Assembly (NCBI GenBank): GCA_004297775.1
Contig: SCUE01000033.1
Coordinates: 1-64,000, forward strand
DNA: 64,000 nt
Direction: 5' to 3'
Source of the DNA: Chloroflexota bacterium
Lineage (GTDB): Bacteria; Chloroflexota; UBA6077; FW602-bin22
Both the position numbers and the translations under genes were made by a program. The notes under the pieces are model-generated. The model was not told the DNA's origin, searched no databases, and was given only the letters and a program-made list of their open reading frames with translations. Every line of letters begins with the position of its first letter. Position 1 is the first letter of the stretch. Below, piece after piece: positions 7,241-18,517 of this stretch.

Positions 7241-7525
7241 TCAGTTCCCGCTTGCTGGCGCGGGCAATTCCTTCCATGGCTGCTCGACCAGGCCGAGCTT
7301 GTGCAGGATGCGCGCCGCCGCCAAAGTTGGCTGGGCGCCGCGCTGAAGCCACAATCTTGCCTTGTCCTGATCGACTGTGAAGGTCAGCGGATTTGACTTC
7401 GGGTCGTAGTGCCCGATCGTGTCGACGAAGCGCCCGTCGCGAGGCGACCGCGCGTCCGCGACAACGAGTCGATAGTAGGGCTGCCGCTTTGCCCCCATGC
7501 GACGAAGACGGATCTTGACTGCCAT
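7241..7525 (-). CDS. rpsP: 30S ribosomal protein S16
   Basis: A 94-residue S16, an early-binding protein of the small subunit body. The start MAVKIRLRRMGAKRQPYYRL and the following VVADARSPRDGRF and GHYDPKSNP are family hallmarks. The ATG at 7525 is chosen because S16 begins exactly there; the frame extends further upstream into a tRNA gene, which is not coding. It heads the rpsP-khpA-rimM unit and lies 44 bases after a tRNA-Ser on the same strand, so tRNA and protein genes may share a transcript. Confidence 0.96.
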   Translation of the reverse strand: MAVKIRLRRMGAKRQPYYRLVVADARSPRDGRFVDTIGHYDPKSNPLTFTVDQDKARLWLQRGAQPTLAAARILHKLGLVEQPWKELPAPASGN

Positions 7526-7569
7526 GCGTTCTGAGTGGTCCCTTTCTACGAAACTCTTGACGTACTTGG

Positions 7570-7654
7570 CGGAGGGAGTGGGATTCGAACCCACGAAACC
7601 TTGCGGTTTACACGATTTCCAGTCGTGCCTGTTCGGCCACTCCAGCATCCCTCC
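7570..7654 (-). tRNA. tRNA-Ser (GGA anticodon)
   Basis: An 85-base class II tRNA. The acceptor arms GGAGGGA and TCCCTCC pair perfectly, with discriminator G. The anticodon stem-loop is ACGA-CTGGAAA-TCGT, giving anticodon GGA, which reads TCC and TCT. A long variable arm (ACCGCAAGGTT) and T-arm GTGGG-TTCGAAT-CCCAC are present. CCA is not encoded. Confidence 0.95.
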
Positions 7655-7682
7655 ACGGGCTAGCGCCCCGGGGGCGTGCCGG

Positions 7683-7767
7683 CGGAGAGGGTGGGATTTG
7701 AACCCACGAGGACTCGCGCCCTACCGCTTTTCGAGAGCGGCACCATCAACCACTCGGACACCTCTCC
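7683..7767 (-). tRNA. tRNA-Ser (CGA anticodon)
   Basis: An 85-base class II tRNA upstream of the GGA isoacceptor on the same strand. Acceptor GGAGAGG pairs with CCTCTCC; the anticodon stem-loop CCGCT-CTCGAAA-AGCGG gives CGA, reading TCG. Long variable arm and T-arm GTGGG-TTCAAAT-CCCAC are present, no encoded CCA. A TATAAT lies eight bases before its 5' end. Confidence 0.95.
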
Positions 7768-7775
7768 AATCCGCG

Positions 7776-7781
7776 ATTATA
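7776..7781 (-). promoter_or_regulatory. -10 box for the tRNA-Ser pair
   Basis: TATAAT on the minus strand, eight bases before the tRNA-Ser(CGA) 5' end. A weak -35 (TTAGAC) would need a 19-base spacer. It could also serve rpsP-khpA-rimM downstream. Confidence 0.5.
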
Positions 7782-7827
7782 GACACCGGCGGCGAGGCTC
7801 GTCTAACGCGGACCGATCCGCGCGCTG

Positions 7828-8109
7828 TCAGGCGACTTTCGGACGTCTTGGACGGCGCTGTCGGAAGACGAAATTCTGGTACTCGCGACGTTTGTCGTGG
7901 TTCTCGGCATAGACGGGGCCACGACACCGCGCGCACCGGATTTCTCCAATCGACCGTACGGCGCGGCTATCTCCCCCGGTTCCGTGATACTCAAGCGGAA
8001 CACCCGGAGCGGTGGTCGGCGCGCCACGCGAATTTACCGTGCCACAGTCATGCCCGCACCAATAGCACCGAATCTCGGCGAAATAGATGACTTCGTAGTC
8101 CGCCACCAC
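7828..8109 (-). CDS. Small zinc-ribbon-like protein of unknown function
   Basis: A 93-residue protein with two CxxC knuckles, C15-x2-C18 (RCYWCGHDCG) and C59-x2-C62 (RCARCRGPVY), separated by a 40-residue insert, consistent with a zinc ribbon with a long loop. The tail is basic (RRPRRPK). I do not recognise a named family. It starts at one of two successive GTG codons and diverges from the small membrane protein at 8200. Composition and the paired knuckles support it being real, but function is open. Confidence 0.55.
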   Translation of the reverse strand: MVADYEVIYFAEIRCYWCGHDCGTVNSRGAPTTAPGVPLEYHGTGGDSRAVRSIGEIRCARCRGPVYAENHDKRREYQNFVFRQRRPRRPKVA

Positions 8110-8199
8110 AACAGTGCCTCCGATTGGGATTCGCGATTGCTCCTCCGACGCTTGCCAGGCTACCGACCGGTCATGACGAGCCGATTACCGTGGGGTTAA

Positions 8200-8487
8200 A
8201 TGCACGTAAAATCGGCCGTGCCGTTTCTTGTAGGTCTGGTCGGCTTTCTCATCGCGTCGATCGTCGGGCGTGCCTACCGGTTTCGGGGCGGTGCCTGGGT
8301 GCCGGGATGGATCGGTGGAATCGGGCTGCTTATTCTGTTCGTCCTCTTTGCGATCATCGCCGTCACCCTTGGTGCGCCGTCGTGGATCGAAGTAGCGTTT
8401 TTCGGGATTGTCGGGATCGTCGTCGGTTCGTTCCTCCACCTGGCGCGCCCAACACTCATCGGTCGATGGTGGGAAATCTGGCGCTGA
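8200..8487 (+). CDS. Small integral membrane protein
   Basis: A 95-residue protein with three predicted membrane helices: about residues 6-24 (VPFLVGLVGFLIASIVG), 37-60 (GGIGLLILFVLFAIIAV) and 64-80 (IEVAFFGIVGIVVGSFL). No charged catalytic residues or named motif are seen. ATG start follows GGGG at about eight bases. It precedes the pyr leader but ends before it, so it is probably a separate transcript. Confidence 0.6.
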   Translation: MHVKSAVPFLVGLVGFLIASIVGRAYRFRGGAWVPGWIGGIGLLILFVLFAIIAVTLGAPSWIEVAFFGIVGIVVGSFLHLARPTLIGRWWEIWR

Positions 8488-8507
8488 CCTATACTTGCGA
8501 CTCGGCG

Positions 8508-8570
8508 CACCTTTAAGTCGGTCCCGTGAGGCTGGCAAGGAGCACGCAGTGGAAACCGCAACCTTGACTG
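8508..8570 (+). promoter_or_regulatory. PyrR-binding leader (pyr attenuator, anti-antiterminator region)
   Basis: TCCCGTGAGGCT at 8522-8533 matches the PyrR RNA site consensus UCCNGNGAGGCU found in pyr leaders. Flanking CCTT (8510-8513) can pair with AAGG (8537-8540) to close the binding hairpin. CAAGG (8536-8540) can instead pair with CCTTG (8562-8566). GCTGGC at 8531-8536 copies the 5' arm of the following terminator and could capture its 3' arm. In Bacillus, UMP-bound PyrR stabilises the first hairpin and lets the terminator form; the same logic is inferred here. Confidence 0.82.
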
Positions 8571-8597
8571 GCTGGCGATGACGCGCCAGCTTTTCTT
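8571..8597 (+). terminator. Intrinsic terminator of the pyr attenuator
   Basis: GCTGGCG (8571-8577), six-base loop, CGCCAGC (8584-8590), then TTTTCTT. The T-tract ends directly at the proposed pyrR GTG (8598), so the attenuator and the pyrR translation start are fused. Confidence 0.8.
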
Positions 8598-9155
8598 GTG
8601 GCCGTGACAGAGGGTCGCATCCTGATGTCGGCCGACGATGTCCGTCGGTCCCTTGCTCGCATCGCCCACGAAATCATCGAACGCAATCGGGGCGTCGAGG
8701 GTGTCATCCTCCTTGGCATTCAATCACGCGGGGTTCCTCTCGCGCGCAGGCTCGCGAACCTGATGAGTGAGTTGGAGGGTGTCGCGATCGAGTGCGGCGA
8801 CATCGACGTGTCGCTCAGTCGCGACGATGTCGATCGCCATCCGACCCGCTCGTTTCGGCCGACGCGGATACCAGGCTCGATCGCGGACGCGCGCGTCATC
8901 CTGATCGACGACGTGCTCTTCACGGGCCGCACGATCCGGGCCGCGATGGACGTGATCTTCTCGTACGGGCGTCCCCGCGGTATCCAATTGGCGGTTCTGG
9001 TCGATCGCGGCCACCGCGAACTGCCGATTCGCGCCGATTTCGTCGGCAAGAACGTTCCGACATCGCGGCTCGAGGATGTCCGGGTTCGGTTGACCGAGAT
9101 CGACGGCGTGGATGAAGTGCGTCTCGCGCACGGTGCCGAGCGCGTCAGTGCTTAG
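8598..9155 (+). CDS. pyrR: PyrR: pyr operon attenuation protein / uracil phosphoribosyltransferase
   Basis: A 185-residue PyrR, which binds pyr mRNA leaders when UMP is high and usually also has uracil phosphoribosyltransferase activity. The type I PRTase PRPP loop is [13 protein letters not shown] with D104-D105, and [10 protein letters not shown] near the N terminus is typical. GTG at 8598 abuts the terminator; a second GTG at 8604 (VTEGRIL) would fit family N-termini equally well. It is the first gene of the pyrimidine operon and directly follows its own binding site, as in Bacillus. Confidence 0.95.
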   Translation: MAVTEGRILMSADDVRRSLARIAHEIIERNRGVEGVILLGIQSRGVPLARRLANLMSELEGVAIECGDIDVSLSRDDVDRHPTRSFRPTRIPGSIADARVILIDDVLFTGRTIRAAMDVIFSYGRPRGIQLAVLVDRGHRELPIRADFVGKNVPTSRLEDVRVRLTEIDGVDEVRLAHGAERVSA

Positions 9156-10095
9156 CGTGCGACACGTTCTCGACTTGGACGAGTTCTCTCTCGCCGATAT
9201 CGAGCTCGTCCTCGATACGGCCTCGTCGATGCTGGAGGTGTTGCGGCGTCCGATCCGGCGCGTGCCGGCTTTGCGCGGCAAGACGATGGTCAACCTCTTC
9301 TACGAGGCCAGCACGCGCACGCGCGTGTCGTTCGAGTTAGCCGCCAAGAGCCTCTCGGCCGACGTCGTGAACGTCAGTGCTTCTGGTAGCTCGGTCGAGA
9401 AGGGCGAGTCGATCGGGGACACGGTGAAGACGCTCGAAGCACTTGGCGCCGACACGATCGTGATTCGCCATTCCGCATCGGGCGCGCCGTATCTGGCGGC
9501 TGAGCACACGAACGCGACGGTCATCAATGCCGGCGATGGCTGGCACGCGCATCCGACGCAGGCGTTGCTGGACCTCTATACGCTTCGGCAGCGATTCGGA
9601 CGACTGGCTGGACTGCGGGTCGTGATCGTCGGCGACATTCTCCACAGCCGGGTCGCGCGATCGAACATTTGGGGACTGTCGCGGGTTGGCGCCTCGGTCA
9701 CGATCTGCGCGCCGCACACACTTCTTCCCGTCGGTATCGGCGATGGTCATTGCGGTGGGCTCCCGCGGTTGGAGGTCACATCAGACCTCGATCGGGCAAT
9801 CGTGGACGCGGACGCGGTGATGGCGCTCCGGATGCAGTCGGAACGACAGGCAAGCGGCATGGTGCCGAGCCTGCGCGAGTACATCCGCCGGTATCAGATC
9901 ACGAACGACCGCCTCGAACGGGCGCGTTCGAACGCGCTCGTGATGCACCCGGGGCCGATGAACGAAGGCGTCGAAATTGCGCCCGATGTCGCGCACGGGG
10001 CACGATCGGTGATTCAGGATCAGGTTACGAACGGAGTAGCGATTCGGATGGCTCTGCTTTACCTCCTCCACGGCGATGCCAATGGCACCATCTAG
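9148..10095 (+). CDS. pyrB: Aspartate carbamoyltransferase catalytic subunit
   Basis: PyrB condenses carbamoyl phosphate with aspartate, the committed step to pyrimidines. A 315-residue protein with the carbamoyl-phosphate loop S55-T-R-T-R59 in [23 protein letters not shown] around residue 135 and [11 protein letters not shown] around residue 267. The GTG at 9148 overlaps pyrR by eight bases; a GTG at 9157 ([10 protein letters not shown]), just past the pyrR stop, is the alternative. No pyrI regulatory subunit occurs, so it is probably an unregulated trimer or a PyrB-PyrC complex. Confidence 0.96.
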   Translation: MLSVRHVLDLDEFSLADIELVLDTASSMLEVLRRPIRRVPALRGKTMVNLFYEASTRTRVSFELAAKSLSADVVNVSASGSSVEKGESIGDTVKTLEALGADTIVIRHSASGAPYLAAEHTNATVINAGDGWHAHPTQALLDLYTLRQRFGRLAGLRVVIVGDILHSRVARSNIWGLSRVGASVTICAPHTLLPVGIGDGHCGGLPRLEVTSDLDRAIVDADAVMALRMQSERQASGMVPSLREYIRRYQITNDRLERARSNALVMHPGPMNEGVEIAPDVAHGARSVIQDQVTNGVAIRMALLYLLHGDANGTI

Positions 10096-11398
10096 CCTGC
10101 TTATCAGCGGCGGCCGCGTGCTCGATCCGGCGCGTGGCATCGACGAGCACGCCGATCTGTTACTCGCGGATGGTGTTGTCCGCGGGATCGTTGGACGCGA
10201 TTGCTCGGGTCCGAGTGGCTCATACGAGCGCTTCGACGGTCGCGGATTGATCGTGTCGCCCGGGTTCGTCGACATCCACGCTCACCTTCGCCAGCCAGGT
10301 CAGGAGCACAAGGAGACGATCGCGACCGGGACACGATCCGCGGCCAAGGGTGGGTTCACGACAGTTTGCTGTATGGCGAATACGACTCCAGTCGTCGACA
10401 ACCGCGCACAGATTGAGTACATCCAGGCAATCGCGGCCACCGAAGGCGTGGTGCGCGTTCTGCCCCTCGCCGCGGTGACCATGGGTTTGCGCGGTCAGGA
10501 ACTCACCGAGATGGCCGACCTCGCCGAGGCGGGAGCCGTCGCGTTCTCGGACGACGGGGTTCCTTTGGCGAGCGCTCGGATGATGCGGCACGCGCTCGAG
10601 TACGGTCGAGCGTTCGACCGACCAATCATGCCGCATTGCGATGATCCGGAGTTGATGCACGGAGCGTCGATGAACGAGGGTCCCGTCGCGACCAGACTGG
10701 GATTGCGGGGTATGCCGAGTGCTGGCGAGGAGGCGCTGGTTGCCCGCGACATCGCGCTTGCTGACTTGACCGGCGGCCGGCTCCACATTTGCCACGTCAG
10801 CACAATTGGCGCAATCGACGCGATTCGGCGCGGCAAGGTTCGCGGGATTCGCGTCACCGGCGAGGCCTCGCCCCATCACCTGACACTGACCGACGAATGG
10901 GTGGCAGGACAGCGCTGGTTGGGAACGGGTCGGCCGTTCGATACGAACACAAAGATGAATCCACCGCTTCGATCCGAGGCAGATCGGCGCGCGCTCGTTG
11001 AGGCGCTCCGTGACGGTACGCTGGAAGCGATCGCCACCGATCACGCGCCGCACGCGCCGGTCGACAAGGATTGCGAGTTCGACGCGGCCGCGTTCGGGAT
11101 CACCGGCTTCGAGACCGCGCTCGGCGCGCTGCTCCGGCTGCACGAGTCGGACGATCTCCCGCTGGAGTTGATCGTCGAGCGATTGACCGCCGGTCCGGCG
11201 CGTATCTTCGGATTGCCGTATGGCACGCTTGCGCCCGGCGTGTCTGGCGACGTGTGCGTTTTCGAGCCGACCGCCCGATGGCAGCCCACGATGGAGGACT
11301 TCGTCTCCAAGGGCAAGAACAGTCCGTATCTCGGGCAGCCACTGGTGGGGCGCGTTCGGCTGACGGTCTTTGGCGGCACGGTGGTGTATCAGACGTGA
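10076..11398 (+). CDS. pyrC: Dihydroorotase
   Basis: A 440-residue class I dihydroorotase of the amidohydrolase superfamily, cyclising carbamoyl aspartate to dihydroorotate. Zinc ligands are visible in VDIHAHLRQPG (H68, H70), and the substrate and metal motif ATDHAPHA lies in the C-terminal third. It overlaps pyrB by 20 bases; an ATG two codons further on (10082) would shorten this to 14. The pyrC stop overlaps the carA start (GTGA). Class I PyrC often associates with PyrB, in line with their adjacency. Confidence 0.96.
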   Translation: MPMAPSSLLISGGRVLDPARGIDEHADLLLADGVVRGIVGRDCSGPSGSYERFDGRGLIVSPGFVDIHAHLRQPGQEHKETIATGTRSAAKGGFTTVCCMANTTPVVDNRAQIEYIQAIAATEGVVRVLPLAAVTMGLRGQELTEMADLAEAGAVAFSDDGVPLASARMMRHALEYGRAFDRPIMPHCDDPELMHGASMNEGPVATRLGLRGMPSAGEEALVARDIALADLTGGRLHICHVSTIGAIDAIRRGKVRGIRVTGEASPHHLTLTDEWVAGQRWLGTGRPFDTNTKMNPPLRSEADRRALVEALRDGTLEAIATDHAPHAPVDKDCEFDAAAFGITGFETALGALLRLHESDDLPLELIVERLTAGPARIFGLPYGTLAPGVSGDVCVFEPTARWQPTMEDFVSKGKNSPYLGQPLVGRVRLTVFGGTVVYQT

Positions 11399-12485
11399 CT
11401 CGATCAGTCCTCGTCCTGGAAGACGGCTCCGTCTTTCACGGCCGCGGCTTCGGCGCACGGACCGTTGCCGAGGCTGAGGTCGTCTTCAACACGTGTATGA
11501 CTGGCTACCAGGAAATCGCGACGGATGCGTCGTATCGCGGGCAAATGGTGTGTATGACCTATCCGCTCATCGGTAACTACGGAGTCATCGATGAGGACTC
11601 CGAGGCGTCGCGACCGTGGATATCGGCTTTGATCGTCCGAGACCTGTCGGCCGTGTACAGCAACTGGCGGGCGAGCGGTCACCTCGACGCATGGCTCGAA
11701 CGTCACGGCGTGCCAGCGATCGCGGACGTGGACACCCGTGCCCTGACTCGAAGGCTTCGCTCTCGCGGCGCAATGCGGGCGGTTCTGGCGCCGGACGATG
11801 GCGAGTCCACGCGTGACGGGCGTCTCGATCGCGCTCGATCGGTCCGTTCGCTCGGCGAACAGGATTTGATTGCCGGAGCTTCAACCGAATCGGTGTTCGA
11901 GTATTCGCGCGGCGTTGGGCCGACGATCGTCGTCGTCGACTGCGGCATCAAGGCGAACATCCTGCGGTCACTCGCGGCGCGTGACACGCATGTCATCGTC
12001 GTTCCGTACCACGCCAGCGCTGAAACCGTGCGCGCGCAGCGGCCCGACGGTATCGTCATCTCGAATGGTCCCGGCGATCCGACAGTCCTCGGATCGATCG
12101 CCACGATGGTGCGTGAACTGATGCAAGATGGTTGCCCCATCCTTGGCATCTGTCTCGGCCATCAATTGATGGGCATGGCGGTTGGCGCCACGACGAGTCG
12201 GTTGCCGTTTGGGCATCACGGTGGCAATCACGCCGTGCGGGATCTGGCCGATGGCAAGGTGCACATAACGTCGCAGAATCACGAGTTCCAGGTTGACCGA
12301 GATTCGCTTCCACCCGGCGGGGGACTGCGCGTGTCCTCGATCAACTTGAACGATGGGTCGGTCGAAGGTCTGATCCACGAGTCGAAGCCGTTCTTCTCCG
12401 TGCAGTATCACCCGGAGGGCGCGCCCGGGCCCCGCGACAACCAGTACGTCTTCGATCGATTCTTGAGCCTCGTGCGGAGCGTCAC

Positions 12486-12489
<4 letters not shown>
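11395..12489 (+). CDS. carA: Carbamoyl-phosphate synthase small (glutaminase) subunit
   Basis: A 364-residue CarA that releases ammonia from glutamine for CarB. N-terminal CPSase_sm_chain domain ([27 protein letters not shown]), then a class I glutamine amidotransferase with nucleophile C253 in [11 protein letters not shown] and the His-Glu pair in [11 protein letters not shown]. The GTG start at 11395 is fixed by its GTGA overlap with pyrC and by the family N terminus. It overlaps carB by four bases, coupling equal synthesis of both subunits. Confidence 0.97.
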
Positions 12490-15700
<3,211 letters not shown>

Positions 15701-15704
<4 letters not shown>

Positions 15705-16480
15705 GGCTGTTTACCGGACGGGTGCTGGCGAACGAACCGGTCGGCGACGGACTCTTCATGCTGTCGATGGCCGCGCCAGACGTGGCCGCTGAGGCCGAGC
15801 CTGGTCAGTTCATTCATTTGCGCTGCGCGCCACCGAATAGCGACGACCCCTTGCTGCGCCGACCGATCTCGGTCTTTCGCGCTCGCGATGATGTGTTATG
15901 GCTCTATTACGATAGCGTGGGGCGAGGAACACGCTATCTGTCCCGGCTGAGTACGGGCGACCCGGTGGATTGTCTTGGCCCGCTCGGAAGGGGATTTCGA
16001 CCAGTCCGAGGCGCCCGCAATGTCCTGATGGTCGGTGGCGGCATTGGCCTCGCACCGCTCTCGATGTTCGCCGACGAGCTGCTTGACGACGATGTTAGCG
16101 TGACGATTGTGGCCGGATTCCGTACCGCCGCTCGGGCGCTTGATCCACGATGGCTCGATCCCCGTGTTGAGTACCGCGTCGCGACTGATGACGGCTCGCT
16201 CGGTCACTCCGGGCTCGTGACGGATTTGGTCGCCGATCTCCTGGACTGGTCCGACCACGTGTGTGGCTGTGGGCCAGCACGGATGCTGGAATCGCTGGTG
16301 CGCGTCGCGGGCGCGACGTCGAAGCCGATTCACGTATCGCTTGAAGAGCGTATGGCCTGCGCGATGGGGGTGTGCCTGAGCTGTGCCGTCCGTGCGCGAG
16401 ACGGCGTTCGGCGCGTCTGTCGCGATGGTCCGGTGTTCGATGCGCGGACGCTTCGCGACGTACAGTGGCGCTCAGCTTGA
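15701..16480 (+). CDS. pyrK: Dihydroorotate dehydrogenase electron-transfer subunit
   Basis: A 259-residue PyrK carrying FAD and a 2Fe-2S cluster, passing electrons from the PyrD FMN to NAD. An FAD-binding barrel ([11 protein letters not shown]) is followed by the NAD domain ([13 protein letters not shown]) and the cluster cysteines C220, C225, C228 and C240 in CAMGVCLSC and beyond. ATG at 15701 overlaps the carB stop. Its presence shows the operon uses a class 1B, NAD-linked dehydrogenase. Confidence 0.95.
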
Positions 16481-17421
16481 ACGAAGCGCCCGTCTCGGCC
16501 CCAAACCTTTCGGTCGACTGCGCACCGCGCCGGCCCGGCGCGCTGGTCCTGAAGAATCCCGTCATGACGGCTTCGGGGACGTTCGGCTACGGCACCGAGT
16601 ACGCGTCGTTGCTCGACGTGAATGAGCTCGGCGCGATCGTGACCAAGGCGATTTCGCGGCAACCACGCGACGGGAACCCGCCGCCCCGGACGGTCGAGAC
16701 GCCATCAGGAATGCTGAATGCAATCGGCTGGCAGAACATCGGACTAAACGCCTGCCTGCGTGAGTACGCGCCGACCTGGGGTCGCTGGAATGTGCCCGTC
16801 ATCGTCAACGTCGCCGGGTTTTCGATCGAGGAGTACGCCGAGGTCGCCGAGGCGCTGGCATCCGCGCCGGGCGTCGCGGCGATCGAGTTGAATATCTCGT
16901 GCCCGAATGTCGAGGGGCTCCCGTTCGCGTTGCGGCCCGAACTTGCCGCCGAGGTGACGGCCGCCGTGCGAGCAGTCTGCGATGTGCCTCTGATCTGCAA
17001 GCTTTCACCGAATGTCACCGATGTCGTTGAAATCGCCGCCGCCGTCGTTGCGGCTGGCGCGGACGCGGTGTCATTGATCAACACGCTGGTCGGCATGGTG
17101 ATCGACACGCGAACTCGGAGGCCCGTCCTCGGCAACCGCACTGGTGGGCTGTCCGGGCCGGCCGTGCGTCCGGTCGCGGTGCGGATGGTGTATGAAGTGC
17201 ATCGCGCCCTTCCAGACGTTCCCATCATCGGCGCCGGAGGCGTGATGACGACCGATGACGCGCTACAGTTCATCTTTGCCGGCGCGCGGGCCGTCCAGGT
17301 CGGAACGGCCAACTTCGTCAATCCACGCGCGTCGGTCGAGATCGTCGCTGGGTTGCGGGACTACCTGGAACGCGAAGGCGTGCGCGATATGTCGGAGCTG
17401 GTTGGGGCGGCGCATCGATGA
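16477..17421 (+). CDS. pyrD: Dihydroorotate dehydrogenase, class 1B catalytic subunit
   Basis: A 314-residue FMN TIM-barrel oxidising dihydroorotate to orotate. The catalytic base is C142 in NISCPNVEG, the class 1 signature; class 2 enzymes have Ser. KNPVMTASGTFGYG near the N terminus and IIGAGGVMTTDDAL for phosphate binding are typical. The TTG at 16477 overlaps the pyrK stop (TTGA); an in-frame GTG at 16465 is possible. It works as a heterotetramer with PyrK. pyrE and pyrF are not in the window, so the final UMP steps are encoded elsewhere. Confidence 0.95.
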   Translation: MNEAPVSAPNLSVDCAPRRPGALVLKNPVMTASGTFGYGTEYASLLDVNELGAIVTKAISRQPRDGNPPPRTVETPSGMLNAIGWQNIGLNACLREYAPTWGRWNVPVIVNVAGFSIEEYAEVAEALASAPGVAAIELNISCPNVEGLPFALRPELAAEVTAAVRAVCDVPLICKLSPNVTDVVEIAAAVVAAGADAVSLINTLVGMVIDTRTRRPVLGNRTGGLSGPAVRPVAVRMVYEVHRALPDVPIIGAGGVMTTDDALQFIFAGARAVQVGTANFVNPRASVEIVAGLRDYLEREGVRDMSELVGAAHR

Positions 17422-18389
17422 GCCGCGCCCTGATTGCCGCGCTGGCGGCGATGGCCACGATCGCGCTCGGCGTCGTCGGTCTGGCTTTCAATCGGTCGGC
17501 CGAAGCGATCGCCGAACTTCCGCTCCTCGCGCGCGTGGCTGGCGCGCCGCGTGTCCAAGGTCGCCTACTGTTCGTCTCCGGCGGCCGCGTGCAAGAGTGG
17601 AGTGAGGGCGCGGTTCGCGTACTGACACCGGCTGGCACCCGCTACGAGACACCGGCGTTTTCGCCAGACGGCACACGCTTCGCGGCGAGCGAGGTTGGGC
17701 AGAATCATTCTGACCTCTACCTGTTCGACAGCGCCACCGGTCAGCGCCTCCTGTCGCTGACGAACCATTGGAGTCACGTCTCGATTTCGCAGTCGGCCTG
17801 GGGCCGTCGCCCGGCTTGGTCGCCCGACGGAGAGCGTATCCTGTACGTCTCGGACTACGGCGGTACGGATATGTCGCTCTGGAGCGTATCGCGCCGTGGC
17901 GGCGACAACCGTCGCGTGTGGACGTTGCCGCTCGGGAGCGCCGGGATGGACTGGCCCGATTGGTCGCCCGACGCCCGGCGAATCGCATACGTCGGTTACG
18001 CGTCCGGGCTCTTTGCGCCGTCCCAGGTCTTCGCCCTCAACCCCACGTCGGGCACCATCGAGAAACTCAGCGACATCAAGGATGGCGCGTTCGACCCGGC
18101 CTGGTCGCCGGACGGGCGTTACATCGCGTTCACGGCCCGCGTCGACGGTCGGACCCGCATCGCGACGATGCGCGCCGACGGTTCCGACGCGCGGATCGTA
18201 AGCGACGGCAAACTCGATCGCGCACCGATCTGGTCCCCGGATGGAACGGAGATCGCCTATCTCGCCAGCGACGGCGTGCAATTCGACGCCTGGGCGGTCA
18301 CGTTTGGCGCCAACGGCGTCTCCGATGCGCGACGATTGACGAACGGGCGAGAGATTGACGCCGTGTCTGGCCTGTCCTGGTCGCGTTGA
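17418..18389 (+). CDS. Exported TolB-like beta-propeller protein
   Basis: A 323-residue protein with an N-terminal signal or anchor helix (residues 4-24, LIAALAAMATIALGVVGLAF) and at least four PD40/WD40-like repeats marked by FSPDGTRFA, WSPDGERILYV, WSPDARRIAYV, WSPDGRYIAFTA and WSPDGTEIAYL. This is the C-terminal fold of TolB, but no Tol-Pal genes are present. It probably sits outside the membrane as a binding platform. Its ATG overlaps the pyrD stop (ATGA), so it is translated from the pyrimidine operon mRNA, an association I cannot explain from known biology. Confidence 0.8.
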   Translation: MSRALIAALAAMATIALGVVGLAFNRSAEAIAELPLLARVAGAPRVQGRLLFVSGGRVQEWSEGAVRVLTPAGTRYETPAFSPDGTRFAASEVGQNHSDLYLFDSATGQRLLSLTNHWSHVSISQSAWGRRPAWSPDGERILYVSDYGGTDMSLWSVSRRGGDNRRVWTLPLGSAGMDWPDWSPDARRIAYVGYASGLFAPSQVFALNPTSGTIEKLSDIKDGAFDPAWSPDGRYIAFTARVDGRTRIATMRADGSDARIVSDGKLDRAPIWSPDGTEIAYLASDGVQFDAWAVTFGANGVSDARRLTNGREIDAVSGLSWSR

Positions 18390-18415
18390 CGACCGGACGC
18401 GGCCGTTCGTATACT
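18386..18415 (+). promoter_or_regulatory. Promoter for initiator tRNA
   Basis: TTGACG (18386-18391), an 18-base spacer, TATACT (18410-18415). The tRNA 5' end at 18427 follows by 11 bases. The -35 overlaps the stop codon region of the beta-propeller gene. The same transcript may continue into tilS-hpt. Confidence 0.75.
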
Positions 18416-18426
18416 GATAGCGCCGC

Positions 18427-18501
18427 CGCGGGGTGGAGCAGTGGCAGCTCGTCGGGCTCATAACCCGAAGGTCGTTGGTTCGAATCCAACCCCCGCTACC
18501 A
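18427..18501 (+). tRNA. Initiator tRNA-fMet (CAT anticodon)
   Basis: A 75-base tRNA with encoded CCA. The anticodon loop is CTCATAA and the anticodon stem has the GGG/CCC run of initiators. The 5' C1 faces T72 and cannot pair, the other initiator hallmark (E. coli has C1-A72). T-arm GTTGG-TTCGAAT-CCAAC. Confidence 0.93.
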
Positions 18502-18517
18502 CGCTGATGATGCGCTG

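Noticed and set aside
7570..7767. tRNA-Ser genes as an integration site for a mobile element
   Set aside because: No integrase, no duplicated tRNA 3' end and no composition break on either side.
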